A DNA stretch of 30,756 bases, taken from NCBI GenBank assembly GCA_051453625.1, contig JBOZIK010000001.1, positions 21,416,903-21,447,658 on the forward strand, written 5' to 3'. Below, piece by piece: positions 20,131-30,350 of this stretch. Both the position numbers and the translations under genes were made by a program. This stretch comes from Welwitschia mirabilis. Lineage: Eukaryota; Gnetophyta; Gnetopsida; Welwitschiales. The notes beneath the pieces are model-generated. The model was not told the origin of the DNA. It saw nothing but the letters and a program-made list of their open reading frames with translations, and searched no databases. Within the stretch, counting starts at the first letter, position 1. Each line of letters opens with the position of its first letter.

Positions 20131-20910
20131 GAACTTAAAGGAAAGAGGTGAATGAAATCTACAAATAAAAATCATGATTGAATTAAAATAAAAATACACA
20201 ATAAAGACCTTACCAAATTAACTAGGTTCCCCAACCTTGATATGTCTACACATAAACAGTAGCTTTTTTCACACCTTTGGACATTCTTAACCTATAAAAC
20301 AGTGGTTTTATAGCATTACCAATCTTACATACAAATGAGATGCTTCTCATAGGACAACAATCTCTTTTCCTTAAGGAATACAATAGATAAAAATAAATTT
20401 GTTCTTATAAATACTTAAGGAAGCACATCCACACAAGGGTTTTCTTATAGTTTGGAATCCAAGTAAGGATTTTAAAGATAATAAATGAATTCAAAAATCT
20501 AATAGTCTTGTAAAGAAGTGTCAATAAATAATTCTACCAAAAAGGAAACAATAGGCCTAAAAGATATTACTTTGATGAAATGCTAGAGTTCTCCTTGTTG
20601 TAGTCATCCATAAGTATCTAAGGTTAGGATGATGTCACTGTGAAAAAGCCAATGATTAAGCAATGTACTAACTAAATGGTTCTCTTCATCAAGGTCATAG
20701 AAATCTTCATGTGTAGTACCAATCACTCATTTATGTAAACATTTTTGTTTACACTTTATTCCTTTTATAATTTTAATGCCTTCCTTGCCTTTACCCTAGA
20801 GAGATAATCATTTGAAAATGTTTAAATGCTATGCAATACCTAAAAATGGCTAAGATTTGGTTATTTATTAGCTATGTTATTTTTTCATTAATTTTTTGAG
20901 GTAGATGTAT
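20131..20910. other. Unassigned DNA, no gene seen
   Basis: No coding motif, LTR match or RNA gene was recognised. Short frames are broken by frequent stops on both strands. Confidence 0.45.
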
Positions 20911-21340
20911 TTGACATAGTAGATTTCTCTATTAGGTAGATGTCATTACCTTAAAAGATTTTTTTGGTCAAACTACCTAGATTTTAATAAGACTTAAACT
21001 ATTGCATTTTTTACCGTTAAAGATCATGAATTTAATGTGTAAAAGTTATTTAATGTGTAAAAGATATCTAATTTCTTATAATGTAGATAATTCATTATAG
21101 TATAATTTTTCTTTATTACCTATATTAGTTCAAAATAGACATCTTTAATTCCATAGATGTCTTCTAATAGTTGGAGTAATATAGACATCTTTAATTTGCT
21201 AGATGTCTTTTATATATCTCAGCTTCTTAATTTAGTATAGACATCTTTGATGTGATAGACATTTTTTCATGTGATGAACTCTAATTTAATCTATACAACT
21301 TTGATCTCGTAGATGTCTTTACCATAGATGTCTTCAACTA
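20911..21340. repeat. Cluster of short palindromes built on agacatct/agatgtct
   Basis: Palindromic units with arms 'agacatct' and 'agatgtct' and a loop of about 10-12 bases occur at 21137-21163 and 21183-21210. Degenerate units lie at 21239-21265 and 21293-21319, a half unit at 21326-21334, and a weaker one near 20921-20947. Spacing of the main units is 46, 56 and 54 bases. An 18-bp near-tandem word, 'tttaatgtgtaaaag' with flanks, is duplicated at 21035-21070. Such clustered palindromes are typical of subterminal regions of CACTA-type and some other DNA transposons; I see no terminal repeats or transposase to confirm this. Confidence 0.7.
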
Positions 21341-21849
21341 TGCAAACATATTTAGTCAATTGTATTTTTCCTTTATGAATTCTAAGTTAATGATTTGTGT
21401 ATTTTGAAATTTTAGGTTTGACTATTTGATCCTATTTAAAATTAATTATTCTTCAATTTTTTCTATCTAAACACTAGATATGTCACATTTTGATAAGTAA
21501 AATCATCAAAACTAGGATTTTACCAATAATATCCCTCTTTTTAATGATGTCTAAAACTTGGTAAATTGTATTAGTATAATCATGTTTTAAACTTTACTTA
21601 AGATAACTTATTCCAAGAGAAGACATAGTGTATTACATGAAGCATGTTATAAATTTTAAAAAATAAAAATGTTTGATAATCATATTGATAACTATTTGCA
21701 AGATAGTAACTAAGATGTGATGTAAACAAACTTGAAATGCAAAAAACATGTCAAAACATAAATTATATTACATACAAGAAGAAGTTGATTAATATATAAT
21801 AAAAAAATTAGAAATCATCATGAAATATATGTTAATATAACAAAGTAAG
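21341..21849. other. Unassigned DNA left of LTR5
   Basis: No gene or motif was recognised. If LTR5 had a complete element, the internal region would begin here on the minus strand, but no tRNA-Asp primer-binding site is visible next to 21850. Confidence 0.45.
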
Positions 21850-22720
21850 TGTTGCAATGTGTATTTATGCAATTGTTATGTCCTTGGTCAAATCCTATCA
21901 ATTAGAAATACTTACATAAACACAACACACTAATGTAGATGAGAGTCAACCTAAATATTGTAATCCATCGAAGACACTAGGCTCGAAGCTAAAAATTTGA
22001 TTTAAGTAATGCATTTTTGTATTTTTATTTTAGATTCAATAATAAAAATAAAAATGCAATAAATTAAACATACTATGTAATGAAAAATACTCTAAATCAA
22101 TATCTATTCGACTACCAAATCTTTGTCATCAAGATCAACCCTATATATCCTAAATTAATCAATAAAACTATTACAAACCCTAACTAAACTAAGCTATCAA
22201 GCACATTGAACAAAATATGAAAAACATATAATCAATTAGCCATAAAATATAAAATATAATGCAATGCAATTCTAAACTAATGATTTCAACCTTAATAAAG
22301 GTTTTCCTTAATAACTTATATCAATTATAAAGCTACCACAAAATCATAACCAACATAAATCATAAGGGACATTTACATGAGTAAAATTAAAAGAAGACTT
22401 TTATTATTTTTGAACTAACATTGTATTATAAATCAGTAACACCTTAATGAAGAATACATAGCTCAATACCAAGGAAGACTCCTCTTTTCAACTAATGGAT
22501 AAACCTCCTATCCTTCGATCTTTTGTCATGAGAATTTCTAGTGTAAAGAAGATAATCAAAGTCAATGATAAAGTTGGTATTTATTTACAACAATAGACTC
22601 TAGAAATAGCAAATCTAATATATGCAATAGAAACCCTAATGATACGTAAGAGGCACATCACACACTACATAATTTGGTGAAGTTTGGTGCATTAGCTAAT
22701 TTTATTTGTTATCTTGATTG
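21850..22720 (-). repeat. LTR5: R-U5 part of an LTR related to LTR6, minus orientation
   Basis: The reverse complement aligns with 25030-25726. Shared landmarks are 'aaaagatcgaaggat', 'tccttggta' or 'tccttagta', 'cattaagg' or 'attaagg', 'cttatgatttatgtt', 'ttaaggaaaac' and 'attgcatta'. The ends are also alike: 'aaatacacattgcaaca' here and 'aaaatacacactataaca' in LTR6. The border at 21850 starts with TG on the plus strand. A TATA-like box (plus 'tatttatttaca', 22579-22590) lies at the matching place. The upstream U3 part (above about 22720) no longer aligns clearly, so the far end is unknown. With no coding remains next to it, it may be a solo or truncated LTR. Confidence 0.7.
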
Positions 22721-23900
22721 TTATCTAGATGATGGTGAGGATGATATCATATCATGATAAGTTTCATATTTAGCTTTTATTATTAATATAGTTAGCATCC
22801 TTGTCAACATATAGTTAGTGTTATTCATCCTATCATTTAGATGATGGAAAGAATAATAGTCTTTTTTATGCTCTTCATCAAGTTAAATTAACCTCATAGA
22901 TCATTACTTCCTCCTTATAATGTGAAGTATTATAAATCATCCAAAATATCTTCAAATGTGCTAGTGATTGTGCATTTTTATGATTTTTTTTGACTCTTAA
23001 TAATCATCATTTTCTACCTAAACTTGTCTAAATGTTTGTAAAACTACTCAAAATATCCCATCAAAAACATACAATTTGGTATCACAACATAGCCTTCCAC
23101 TTAGCCTTGTCAATCCCTAACAAAATTGGTAAACAACTATAATTTTGAGTTAAATTGACTATGATAAACATTAACTAGGGATATGTAAATCAAGTTTAGA
23201 AATTGCATTATGTAGAATCAAATCTCAAAAAATAATAAACTGAATGTATTATCTTGATAGATATTGTAGTCATGCTATCATTTAATGTGTTATCCTAGAT
23301 GATTATGGGGATGACAGGCTTTTGTAAATTAGTCTATAAAATTAAATGCCTATAACTATACTCATTAGAAAACAAGTTAAGGCACTTATCCAAGAATTAG
23401 AACCCCACTTAAAACTTTTAGCACATCAAAAAGTCAAAGTAAATGTTATAACAAAGAGAGTTATCATAATATATAACCATGATACCTTAGGTAAATGATG
23501 CATATGTACAATCAGAAAAATTAATAACTCCAAAAATGATATTCATAAATCAAACATTAAGTTTTTAAGCATAAGCTATGAGGGTAACTATATCAAAAAT
23601 AATCATAACATTATTTTCTCATCTATGGTACCATGAATTGCTTGGACTGCCTCTACAAGAAAACAAACTACAAGTATTCTATTATCAAGTACATGATTTA
23701 GTAATAATATCCATAATGTATATTACTTAAATAATAGAAATTTAGAATCATATTAGTACACTATAGATATGTCTCATAAAACTGTAAAAATAACCCTTAA
23801 AAATCTAAAATTTTTACTCAAAGTATCTCGAAATATATGTCTTACCCCTATAGGTAAATTAATATGTCCCCTATTGCATTAACATAAGAAAAAAAAAAGA
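22721..23900. other. Unassigned DNA, possibly U3 of LTR5
   Basis: No coding motif is visible. Short words of the type 'tagatgatggtgaggatga' recur near 22722, 22850 and 23295, which also resemble the 'gatcatcctcatgac' text in LTR6 near 24850. This may be the diverged U3 of LTR5. A place near 23880 ('ttaaca' then 'taaga') could be its outer end, but this is weak. Confidence 0.35.
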
Positions 23901-25726
23901 TGAATATGTAAATTAAGTAGAAATAAGCAAAATGAATGTCTTGGAAGTATTATTCTATGTATGAAAGAAGGCCAAAAATAGTTGGAAAAAGATGAAACAT
24001 TAAAAATAAGGATGTGAAAAAAAATATCAGTACATCATTCACCTAAGCGTCTAAATGATAAGGAGGACAACAAGGCTTTTCAAATATTAGAAAAATGGAA
24101 AGTATCAACAGAAGAAGTTAAGCTCAGAAGGTATGGTGGAGGTCATAGAAAGTTATCAAAAAGTCCAAAAGATGGAAAATGGCTAAGAATTATGATGAAT
24201 AAGGCATGATAAAGGATATGAATTTATAATGCATCAAGCTAAGAAAGATTCTAAAATGTACCATGAACTCATAATTATTATATGGTCAAAAGTCAAAAAG
24301 GTTATTAAAGAACTAAACTTGAAAAGGTGCAAAATTTATCATCATAAACTAAAGAAATATTACTTGTGAAAAAGAAAATAGTCTTTTATAAAGAAAACCT
24401 ACAAAATAGAAATCAACAAAGAAACTGCTAAATGATCAAGTCCTATGTATTTGTGATGGAAACGTATAGAAATGACTTTGAAATATTAATGTTCTATCAA
24501 ATTATATGTATTTGATGAAGTGTTATGAGCTATTTTGTAGGAAATTTATATAGGTTTAAATGCAATTCTAGGAATTATGGAGAGTAAATCGATGATCACA
24601 AAACTGTGTAATTATTGGCCTATTTAGAGGCATTTATAACATATTCTAACACTCAGCAACCTAGAGGAAGATTACTAATAAAAAGACAGACTTCTCTTAA
24701 GTTGAAAGAACAAAGAGAATTGTCTTTCCCTCTATTATCCACACAACAGGTAGGACAATAACACTATATAAGCCACACAAGAATGCTAATGTAAAATAGA
24801 GCCAATACCACTGAAGTTATTTTTTCTAAAAAGGTATTATCTCCATGATCATCCTCATGACATCCAGGATGACAAATGATAACACATGTACCATCATCCC
24901 TTGGTTATTCCCAAATAGTTAGGACAATACCTAAAATGGTTAGTTAAATTTCATCTATTTCATCCATTTTTTTCTTAAATTTGAGTGCATTTTTCAGCAC
25001 ATTTTGTATGACAATTTTGTCTTCTTTATTGTATAAATAACCCCCATTCCAATAACTCTCCTATCCATCTTTAATGTATTAGACATTTTTGTGATAAAAG
25101 ATCGAAGGATGGGAGATTCATTTTGTGAGTTATAAAAAGAGATTTCCTTAGTAAAGTGTTGTGCATCCTTTATTAAGGCATGGTTTTGTAACCCAGATGC
25201 TAGTTTAATTTTTAATACCAAACTTTATTTCTTTTGTGCATTTATACATTTAATTTTCCTTATGATTTATGTTTTTATTAATTCGGTGATAGTCTCATTA
25301 ATGATATTGGTCTTAAGGAAAACATTTGTCAAGATTAATGAAAGTAATTTAGAATCATATTGCATTACATTTATTTGAATCACTTGATACCCTAATTCAG
25401 TCTTAGTTAGTGATAGTTTTCCTAGATGATCTAGGTTATGTAAGGTTAATCTTTTTGACAAGTCGATTTAGTAATTAGATAGGTGTTCATCTAGGTTAAG
25501 TCATTTTTATATTGCATTGCATGTTATTTTCCTACATCATTCACAAGAATAGGATATAATATTTCCTTTTAGAATCAATTCTCCTCCTTCTCTCACATGC
25601 CTTTAATGATTTTATGACATTTGGGTCACTCTCATTTATACTAGAGTATCATATTTTGTAATATATCTATTTTTATTAATAGGATTCAATAAGATGTAAA
25701 GGATTACAAAAATACACACTATAACA
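23901..25726 (+). repeat. LTR6: 5' LTR of element E
   Basis: The 3' end is well placed: 'actataaca' ends at 25726, three bases before a tRNA-Asp-type primer-binding site. A TATA box lies at 25032-25039 and about 690 bases of R-U5 follow, which align with inverted LTR5. The 5' end was not located. Sequence from about 24000 has an LTR-like, non-coding character, so the start given is only an estimate. Frames on the minus strand at 24994-25221 and 25267-25461 carry no motif and lie inside the LTR. Confidence 0.7.
25032..25039 (+). promoter_or_regulatory. TATA box of LTR6
   Basis: 'tataaataacccccatt' is a typical plant LTR core promoter with a C-rich stretch just after the box. A second candidate, 'ctatataag' near 24763, is less well placed because the homology with LTR5 starts right after the one chosen. 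Confidence 0.6.
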
Positions 25727-25729
25727 TCT

Positions 25730-25747
25730 TAGCACCATTATCGGGAA
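25730..25747 (+). promoter_or_regulatory. Primer-binding site of element E (tRNA-Asp type), decayed
   Basis: 'tagcaccattatcgggaa' is compared with the tRNA-Asp 3'-end complement 'tggcgccgttgccgggga'. Twelve of 18 positions match, and all six differences are G-to-A or C-to-T. It begins three bases after the LTR ends in CA. Confidence 0.88.
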
Positions 25748-26198
25748 AGGCTACTGAGGAGCACAAGGATTGTCATCACTTAAGTAAGTAAATCAGATTT
25801 TAATTCAGATATTTATCTATAACGACATTGTATTTCTATTTAGGAATTATAGTTTTTTAGTTTGTAGTTTTCTATTTTTTTTCAATTTTTTAATAACATT
25901 CTATTGTCCTCTCTATTGTTTTCATGACATTAAGAATGATGACTAAGCTTTATCAGTTTATTTTTAGTCTATAAATTTTTCTTTTTATAGCTTTAGTGGT
26001 AGAAAAATAACCATCACTTCTATTATGGTCCCACGGCAAGATGGATGATAGCTTTATTTTCTACTTTCTATTTTCTACTAATTTTTTGTTTTCTGTTTCT
26101 GCTTTATATTTTTGTTGTCCCCTCTACCATCCTCATGATAAGGCAGATGACTATTAGTTATTTTTAATTTTATTTTCAATTGTTTTCTATTTGAAGAA
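25748..26198 (+). other. 5' leader of element E
   Basis: Non-coding, T-rich sequence between the primer-binding site and gag. It contains an imperfect direct duplication of about 60 bases (about 25905-25970 and 26115-26175), each copy with 'tgtcc(t/c)ctct' followed by 'catga' and 'gatgact'. Confidence 0.6.
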
Positions 26199-27780
26199 TG
26201 CTATGACATGGTCAATTCGGGAAAGAAATATCAAAGAGAAAGGATGTTAATAAAGGAAAACATCAAAGATGGATTGATCCACTTTAAATTAGATTCAGGA
26301 ATACAATCTCCAAGTGCGTACAATATCCCTTATAATTTCATTTTTCCTAAATCTGATTCCATAAAATAAATGTTTTTAAAAATTACTTTAGAATAAGATA
26401 GTTTTATGATGTCAAAAACTATGTGAAAATACAAGCCAGTTATAGGGTCTTCAACCCCTCGTCCTAATGCAAACCTTATCCTTAAGGAACTAATAGCTAA
26501 TAGAAAATAGAAAATTCAAACTCCTTTTGATTTACTCCCATGATATGATTTTGACTTAAAGAATTTAAATTCTTATTCCATCTTTAGTGATTAACACGAT
26601 GAGGATCCCCTTCAACACATTATAGACATTGAACAATTAGTGATTACCTCTAAAAATGGAAAGAAAAGATTAGTGATTGTACTTATATACTCATTTTACC
26701 CATTATGTTAAAAGAAAATCCAAAACTTTCTTTAAAAACTATACCTCACAAGAGTCTAAAAACTTGAAATCAAGTCTAGGAAGTGTTCCTTAAAAGATTT
26801 ATGAGAAAGAAACTATTAGAAAAATAAAAAAAGAAAATAACAAATTTCCAACAACAACCAAATGAAGATTATGCTTCTACACACAAATGCTTCTTTATCA
26901 TAATCCATTCTAATCTGCTAGATGATTTCACATAAGAAGAGCTAATAGATTACTTTTATAGTGGTCTAAACAGTTAAACAAAATAACTCATTGATTTTTC
27001 TTGTGGTAAAAACCTAATGAATCTTACATTAGAAAATGCTTGAAAAACATTAGAAGAACTTGTATAAGTGAGCCAAACTTGGTCAACATTAAGAGATAAT
27101 TTTATTGTAGGATAAATCATCAAAGATTTAAAGGAATTTAAACCAAAAAAGGAGAGAATCAAAATATAAAACAAACCTATAAATTTGATTAAAGATTTTA
27201 CAACAACTTTAGAGAAGTATGTTGAGATAATTCTAGATGCAAAATCAGCAACTAAAAAGAGTGTTGTATCAATGTGTGACTTATATGAGGACAACTATCA
27301 CATAACCAAAGATTCTCTACTATTGCCAACATAAAAGGAGAAAATGTATGAAGAAGTTTATGCCTTCAACCAAAAAATTTCAAACCTCTAAAACCAAAAC
27401 CAAAACCTATCATAACCTAGGATGAATCCACAATCTAATTTCAAACCTTTGACAAAAAATTCAAAAATTTTTGAAAAAAATTTAACCTTTTAAAAATAAA
27501 TTTGAAAGTTCTAACTTTCAACCAAGTTCATCAAACTTTCAACATTAAAATGATTCACTTAGAAATTATATAGATGAACTTAGGAAATCACAAGAAAAGA
27601 CAAACTCTAGCATTGAAAAGACAAATGCCAACATTAAAAAATTTATAAATGTCCTTTAACAAATCATGTTAATAAATTAAAGACCATAAGGATCATTAGC
27701 AACACAACCTCTACCAAATTTCAATGAAGTGAGAAAAGATTGTAAGATTATAATACAAAGTAGACATGAATTAAACCTCC
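26199..27780 (+). pseudogene. Element E gag, decayed
   Basis: The first plausible ATG is near 26205, but the true start is not certain. The gag core is clear from 26936, where 'EELIDYFYSGLNS' is followed by a stop at an expected Gln, then 'LIDFSCG', 'NLMNLTLENA', a stop at an expected Trp, 'KTLEELV' and 'VSQTWSTLRDNFIVG'. The C-terminal Asn/Pro/Phe-rich part (27370-27560) precedes the gag-protease linker at 27732-27776, which reads 'RKDCKIIIQSRHELN' and corresponds to the hallmark linker of Athila-type elements. Frame changes occur between these parts. The minus-strand frame 26974-27294 is a shadow. The product would be the particle-forming structural protein. Confidence 0.85.
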
Positions 27781-28636
27781 TTCTTGTGAAGCATCAACCT
27801 TCCAAAATGATATAAAAATGATGAAAAAGAAGAGGACATCAAAATATTAGAAAATATCAACTTTCCTTCTCCTAGAAAAAGTAAAAAAAAAAAAAATCTT
27901 CATAATAAACAATAAAGAAACTAGCTACCCCTTAGTTTAATAGGCTTAATACTAATATAACCTTTGATAAACATCTCATAATCTTAATGCAAAATGTGAG
28001 TATAAACTTACAATTCTAAAAACATTTGCAGAAAAATTTAAAATACTCTAAGCTATGGAAAGGCTTAATAAGAAGAAAACAAAAGCAAATTATTCCTAGA
28101 AAATTCTTTTTAATTTAATCTTTTACAAATTTAGTGTTATAAAAATCTCAAAAATTCAAGGATCTAGGGGCAACAACATTGAGTGTTATATTAGAAAGAG
28201 AAAAAAGAATAAAAATGGCTTTAATTGATATTGGAGTGAGTGTTAACATGAGGCCACTACATATTTGTAAGAGACTCAGTTTAGAAGGTAGATAGAGCCT
28301 ACTCGAATTCTCTTAGAATTAGTAGATACATTGGCTAAAAAACTCTTAAGTGTCATCAAAATTGAGTGATCTGAATGAAGAGGCATTCTACCCATTAGAT
28401 GTCGTTATTATAGAAGTTAAACATAACAAAGATTACCCATTACTTCTAGAAAGAGCCTTCTGTGAAATAGCTCCTTGCATTATAGAAACAAGAACTTAGA
28501 TGATGGAGTGTCATCTAGGAAATAAAACATTTCTTATTAGAGTCTTTTATGTAGCTAAGAAATACCTAGGTGATGAATGGGACAAATTAAATCAACCTTA
28601 TTCCTTTAACATCATTTCCTTGAAGAAAGATGGCTA
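27781..28636 (+). pseudogene. Element E aspartic protease, decayed
   Basis: The active-site region at 28215-28290 reads 'MALIDIGVSVNMRPLHICKR'. The catalytic Asp survives, and the usual Asp-Leu/Thr-Gly-Ala is now Asp-Ile-Gly-Val. The later protease strands are visible as 'FYPLDVVIIEVKHNKDYPLL' near 28385-28445 and 'RAFCEIAPCIIETRT', then 'GNKTFLIRVF' near 28520-28552. Stops and a frame change separate these parts. It lies between the gag linker and the RT linker. In a working element it would cleave the gag-pol polyprotein. Confidence 0.82.
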
Positions 28637-29020
28637 ATGATACATAAACCTACACTTTATAATGATCCACTTGAAATTAAAAACTTAAAAGCTTTCAATA
28701 CATCCAAGTTTGAACATTTAGAAAATCACTTTTTAGATCAAAATAAAGAAGAAATTGAACCCTTAGTCTATAAGAAAGTCCAACTATTAATAACAAGTAA
28801 AAATTTACACTTTGAGGGAGATCATCCACTACATAAGTCAGAAACTGAAAATCTTAATTTGAGTTTGAATATAAAAAACCTTCCTAATGGATTAAAGTAT
28901 ATTTTTCTTTATAAAAATTAGAACAAATCTCTCATAATCAATGAAAATTTCTTCCTTGAATAAGAATTGATCTTAATCTTTCTTTTGAGTTTCAAAATTC
29001 ATGCATTCGCTTAGTCTCAT
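28637..29020 (+). pseudogene. Element E protease-RT linker
   Basis: A 94-codon open stretch (28637-28921) starts with ATG, but by position it is an internal piece of pol rather than a gene. Near its end 'LNIKNLPNGLKYIFL' corresponds to the conserved segment ahead of RT in Athila elements (compare 'LKLLPNNF' in A near 15720). It is a charged, Leu/Asn/Lys-rich linker with no catalytic motif. A stop at 28919 is followed by more linker text to about 29020. Confidence 0.7.
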
Positions 29021-29790
29021 AAAGATTGATCTACAATTCCTTCTTCCATTGTTTAATATAAAATCTATCTTAAGAAAAATGCAAAACTTATTAGGCAACT
29101 ATAAAAAATATTAAATCCAGCACTTAAATAAGTAGTTAATGATAAAATTATTAAGTTAATGGATGCTATAATCATTTACGCTATATCATATAGTGAATGG
29201 GTTAGTTCCTTGATTGTAATAACGAAAAAGGTGGAAAATGGAGAGTATGCATAGATTTTAAAAAACTAAATGAAGTCATAAAGAAATATCATTATCCACT
29301 ATTATTTCTTAACTAGATACTTAATAGAATTTAGGGACATTATTTTTATCACTTTTTAGATGGATATAGTAGTTAAAACCAAGTTTTCATAGCTAGCAAA
29401 GATTAGGCTGAAACAACTTTTACTTTGCCTTTTGGAATGTTTACTTTTAGATGAATGTCTTTTAAATTATATAATGATCCTAAAACTTTCTAACATGATA
29501 TGATGGGTATTTTTTAGGACATATTAGAGGATTTGATAAAAATCTTTATAGATGACTTTTCAATATTTGGAAAAACCTTTGATCAAATATTAGAAAGATT
29601 AGAAAAAGTCCTTGATATATGCATAGAGTATGGAATTCATTTAAATTTAGAAAATATCTTATTCTTTGTTGAAATTGGAATTGTTCTAAGCCATAACATT
29701 TCTAAAAGAGAAATTAAGATGAATCCTAAGAAGGTTGGTATCATTCAATACTTAACTTCTCCAATGAATGTTAAGTAACTTCAATATTTT
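29021..29790 (+). pseudogene. Element E reverse transcriptase, decayed
   Basis: In one frame from 29239 the motifs run 'WRVCIDFKKLNEV', 'FLDGYSS', 'TTFTLPFGMFTFR', 'HDMMGIF' and the catalytic loop 'FIDDFSIFG' at 29545-29571, with both catalytic Asp residues intact. 'IGIVLSHNISKREI' and the connection region follow. The part before 29239 ('NPALK', 'KLMDAIIIYAISYSEWVSSL') is in another frame. The open stretch 29533-29778 (81 codons) is the palm-thumb part. Stops within the frame fall where Gln, Arg or other non-stop residues are expected. The domain would copy the element RNA into DNA. It is the best-preserved RT in the window but cannot give full-length protein. Confidence 0.9.
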
Positions 29791-30350
29791 CTTGGACATT
29801 GTGGTTTTTACTGCTGCTTCTTATAAGATTATGCTAAGATCTATAAACCCCTATACTCATTATTAGAAAAAGAAGTTGAATTTGATTGGAGTACATCTTA
29901 CTAGCTTACTTTCGATAAACTCAAACATAAACTCTTTTATGATCCTATTGTAATAGGATCTAATTGGGAAAAATACTTTGAATTAATGTATGATGCTAGT
30001 AATTTTTCTATAGCTAAGGTGATTGGATAGAAATATTAAAATGATTTTAAAGCCATATCTTACTATAGTAAAACGTTGTTCAAAGTTTAAGCAAATTATG
30101 CAACTACCAAGAGAGAAATGTTAGGCATAATCTTTTGTCTTAATACTGTTAGACATTATCTTTTAGACTTTTACACAAATATTTACATAGGCCATGTAGT
30201 AATTAAATACTTAATGACTAAAAAATATTCTATCACTAAGTTGATTAGATAGATCCTCTTAATGTAAGAATTTAATCTCACCATCATAAATAAGGAATAA
30301 AAACACAACAATGTAGCAGATCACTTATCATGCCTTACTTCTTCTTATGA
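29791..30350 (+). pseudogene. Element E RT connection and RNase H, decayed
   Basis: In the same frame as RT, 'YFLGHCGFYCCFL' near 29785-29823 is the connection region, followed by 'KPLYSLLEKEVEFDW'. RNase H begins at 29983 with 'LMYDASNFSIAKVIG', keeping the first catalytic Asp. 'ANYATTKREMLGIIFCLNTV' near 30090-30150 keeps the catalytic Glu region. The usual Thr-Asp-His block reads 'YIGHVVIKYL' near 30185, so its Asp has become Gly. 'NNVADHLSCL' near 30307-30337 ends the domain with its conserved Asp. Several stops interrupt it. Confidence 0.88.

Noticed and set aside
21137-21334. CRISPR-like array
   Set aside because: The repeats are palindromic and degenerate with irregular spacing, no leader or cas gene is present, and the context is a plant genome.
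24994-25461. Two minus-strand frames
   Set aside because: They lie in R-U5 of LTR6; the homologous LTR5 does not conserve them.
26974-27294. 106-codon minus-strand frame, the longest without N apart from the gap
   Set aside because: It is the reverse of the gag core of E, whose plus-strand reading matches known gag text.
28637-28921. Independent 94-aa gene
   Set aside because: It starts with ATG but sits between protease and RT of E and ends in the conserved segment ahead of RT, so it is a pol linker fragment.
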